Part shown: piece by piece, positions 5,653-6,855 of the stretch
Position numbering within the stretch: position 1 is the first letter of the stretch
Layout: the number at the start of each line of letters is the position of its first letter
DNA from: Thermoplasmata archaeon
GTDB taxonomy: Archaea > Thermoplasmatota > E2 > UBA9212
DNA: 6,855 nucleotides
Assembly (NCBI GenBank): GCA_013329495.1
Contig: DUKC01000106.1
Location: 1 to 6,855, forward strand
Direction of reading: 5' to 3'
Translations under genes and position numbers: made by a program
Notes under the pieces: model-generated
What the model was told of the DNA's origin: nothing
The model's input: only the letters and a program-made list of their open reading frames with translations
The model's database searches: none

Positions 5653-5690
5653 AATCTTAAATGAGGGTATGCAAAAAGAAAAATGCTTAA

Positions 5691-6659
5691 ATGCGAAAAG
5701 CGGATATTAACTTCATGCAGGGATATATAAAAGATTTGAAAACCGGAGAGAGAGTCGACTCAACTTTTTCTGTGAAATACAAGCATCCTCCAAAAGAATA
5801 CAAAAATGGCTTTAGTTTCGTCCTTGGGCTGGCTGACCGAACTGGAGAAATAGAAGCTACTTATTGGGGAGGAGCAAAAGAAGGCGTTCAAGAACTGTAC
5901 GATTCTGTTAAAGCGGATGAAGTGGTGAGAATTTTGGGTAGGATTGAGGAGTTCAAAGGAAAGCAGAGAATAAGCATAAATCCCACGGATGGAGGGATAA
6001 ACAAAGAAGAAAAGTTTGACCTTGAAAGGTTTGTGCCGAAAACAAAAAGAAATATGGATGAGATGACTGCAAAACTGTTTGAACAGATTGATTCTGTCAA
6101 AAATCCACACCTCAAGGGGCTTCTCGAATCATTTTTCAAAGATTCCGAGTTTCTGGAAAAGTTTAAATTTACCCCAGCGGCGATGTACATTCATCATCCA
6201 TACATAGGGGGATTGCTCGAACACACCTTGAGTGTAACATCCCTCTGTCAGGCAGCATTGGATTTGTATCCTTCTTTGGACGGTGACCTCTTGATTTCTG
6301 GCGCCCTGCTTCATGACATAGGAAAAACGAGAGAATTTGTGGTGGGGACAAACATAAAGATGTCAGAAGAAGGCATGCTGAGAGGCCACATACCAATTGG
6401 CGAGGAGATGCTTTTGGAAAAGATGGGGGAGGGCTTTCCAAAAATTCTTAAGATGAAGATGTGCCACATTATACTTGCGCATCACGGAAAAGGGGAATAC
6501 AATTCTCCGGTGTCGCCTGAATTCCCTGAAGCAGTCATGGTTTACTATGCAGATGAACTGGATGCAAAGCTGTTTCAGTACATGAAACTTAAAGAGGAAA
6601 GCTCAACAGAAGATTTTCACGTCTACAGCAAGAGGCTCGGACAGATATATCTAAAGTGA
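5691..6659 (+). CDS. YhaM-like 3'-5' exoribonuclease (OB-fold plus HD domain)
   Basis: This 322-residue protein has close to the length and layout of Bacillus YhaM, a metal-dependent 3'-5' exonuclease that trims RNA and single-stranded DNA. An OB-fold nucleic-acid-binding domain spans about 11-98 (YIKDLKTGERVDSTFSVK, DRTGEIEATYWGG, ILGRIEEFKGKQRISI). A helical linker leads to an HD metal-binding domain at about 160-300. Its metal ligands are visible: GLLEH (His178), LLHDIGK (His208-Asp209), GHIPIGEE (His233), LAHHGKGEYNSP (His264-His265) and YYADELDAK (286-294). Nothing essential is missing. The ATG at 5691 has no clear Shine-Dalgarno, and the in-frame ATG at 5715 is an alternative losing eight residues. 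The gene stands alone, divergent from the purP operon. RNA turnover is the likely role; DNA end processing is possible. Confidence 0.88.
   Translation: MRKADINFMQGYIKDLKTGERVDSTFSVKYKHPPKEYKNGFSFVLGLADRTGEIEATYWGGAKEGVQELYDSVKADEVVRILGRIEEFKGKQRISINPTDGGINKEEKFDLERFVPKTKRNMDEMTAKLFEQIDSVKNPHLKGLLESFFKDSEFLEKFKFTPAAMYIHHPYIGGLLEHTLSVTSLCQAALDLYPSLDGDLLISGALLHDIGKTREFVVGTNIKMSEEGMLRGHIPIGEEMLLEKMGEGFPKILKMKMCHIILAHHGKGEYNSPVSPEFPEAVMVYYADELDAKLFQYMKLKEESSTEDFHVYSKRLGQIYLK
6432..6449 (+). repeat. 18-base direct repeat, copy 1 (inside the nuclease gene)
   Basis: GGCTTTCCAAAAATTCTT here encodes GFPKIL of the HD domain. An identical copy lies at 6744-6761. Flanking sequence on either side is not obviously similar. 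Confidence 0.85.
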
Positions 6660-6743
6660 CTTCGCTCAGCACGTCTTATCAAGCTATCTAAAAGAGAATG
6701 TTGTAGGAAGCTGGGAGTTCGTTATCTGCAGTTTAAACAGTAT

Positions 6744-6761
6744 GGCTTTCCAAAAATTCTT
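6744..6761 (+). repeat. 18-base direct repeat, copy 2 (intergenic)
   Basis: This is identical to 6432-6449 and lies 312 bases downstream, outside the nuclease gene. It is in the same reading frame, so it again spells GFPKIL, followed by a TAA at 6762-6764. It overlaps the A-rich, TATA-like promoter of the gene starting at 6788. Confidence 0.85.
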
Positions 6762-6766
6762 TAAAC
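6750..6766 (+). promoter_or_regulatory. BRE/TATA-like promoter of the right-edge secreted-protein gene
   Basis: CCAAAAATTCTTTAAAC gives an A-rich BRE followed by CTTTAAAC (6759-6766). The predicted transcription start is within about two bases of the ATG at 6788, which suggests a leaderless mRNA. No Shine-Dalgarno precedes that ATG; the upstream bases are pyrimidine-rich. Confidence 0.45.
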
Positions 6767-6787
6767 AGAACGCATTTTCTTCCTTTG

Positions 6788-6855
6788 ATGAAAAAAGGAA
6801 GCGGAGTGTTTGTTGCGTTAGTGTTAACAGCTTTATTGCTAGGCTCAATGGGGTG
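6788..6855 (+). CDS. N-terminus of an exported protein, cut by the window edge
   Basis: From the ATG at 6788 the frame stays open to the window end for 22 complete codons. It begins MKKGSG, followed by a continuous hydrophobic stretch (VFVALVLTALLLGSMG), a textbook signal peptide or N-terminal membrane anchor. The final two bases, TG, begin a codon that could be Cys, Trp or stop. A Cys would raise the possibility of a lipoprotein, but this cannot be seen. The product beyond the signal is unknown. The promoter spacing suggests leaderless translation, as for the other exported protein in the window. Confidence 0.65.
   Translation, partial: MKKGSGVFVALVLTALLLGSMG

Noticed and set aside
5888..6441. 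Several minus-strand open frames opposite the nuclease gene
   Set aside because: They overlap one another and a well-supported gene, and show no motifs.
6432..6761. 18-base direct repeats as integration attachment sites
   Set aside because: Only 294 bases lie between the copies, with no integrase or tRNA, so an integrated element is not supported.

Overview
The window is archaeal chromosome, most likely from a euryarchaeal or related uncultured lineage. The strongest evidence is a pair of PurP-family genes; PurP is the archaeal, formate-dependent enzyme for the penultimate step of purine synthesis. Archaeal BRE/TATA-like boxes precede several genes, and the best ribosome binding site (GGGAGGTG) is complementary to the archaeal 16S rRNA tail. 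The DNA is moderately AT-rich, with AT-rich intergenic stretches. I cannot name a genus. The shorter PurP resembles, from memory, the Thermococcales-type enzyme, but that does not fix the taxonomy.

Layout, left to right. Bases 1-72 may be the C-terminal tail of a plus-strand gene cut by the window edge. Bases 73-432 hold no gene, only T-rich stretches and several inverted repeats that may be terminators or a structured RNA. Bases 435-1761 (minus strand) encode an exported, membrane-anchored protein with Ig/FN3/PKD-like domains outside and a small charged cytoplasmic tail. Diverging from it is a plus-strand two-gene operon: an Asp/Glu racemase-family enzyme (1955-2680), then 5-formyltetrahydrofolate cyclo-ligase (2677-3237), joined by an ATGA overlap. 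After a 150-base convergent gap comes a minus-strand two-gene operon. It reads leftward from a PurP paralog (5579-4374) into a canonical-looking PurP (4377-3388), also joined by an ATGA overlap. Diverging from that operon is a YhaM-like OB-fold/HD-domain 3'-5' exoribonuclease (5691-6659). The right edge cuts a new gene that begins with a clear signal peptide (6788 onward).

How the genes may work together. PurP joins formate to AICAR to make FAICAR, and the cyclo-ligase returns 5-formyl-THF to the active folate pool, so the centre of the window deals with one-carbon and purine metabolism. The racemase shares a transcript with the cyclo-ligase, but I see no direct biochemical link between them. 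The YhaM-like nuclease shares a divergent promoter region with the purP operon. The two genes with signal peptides have TATA-like boxes placed for leaderless transcripts, while the racemase, cyclo-ligase and first purP gene have recognisable Shine-Dalgarno sites. I found no CRISPR array, tRNA, rRNA, transposase or phage gene, and no convincing new multi-gene system. The main points of interest are the diverged tandem PurP pair, the symmetric promoter region between purP and the nuclease, the exported PKD protein, and an 18-base duplication near the right edge.
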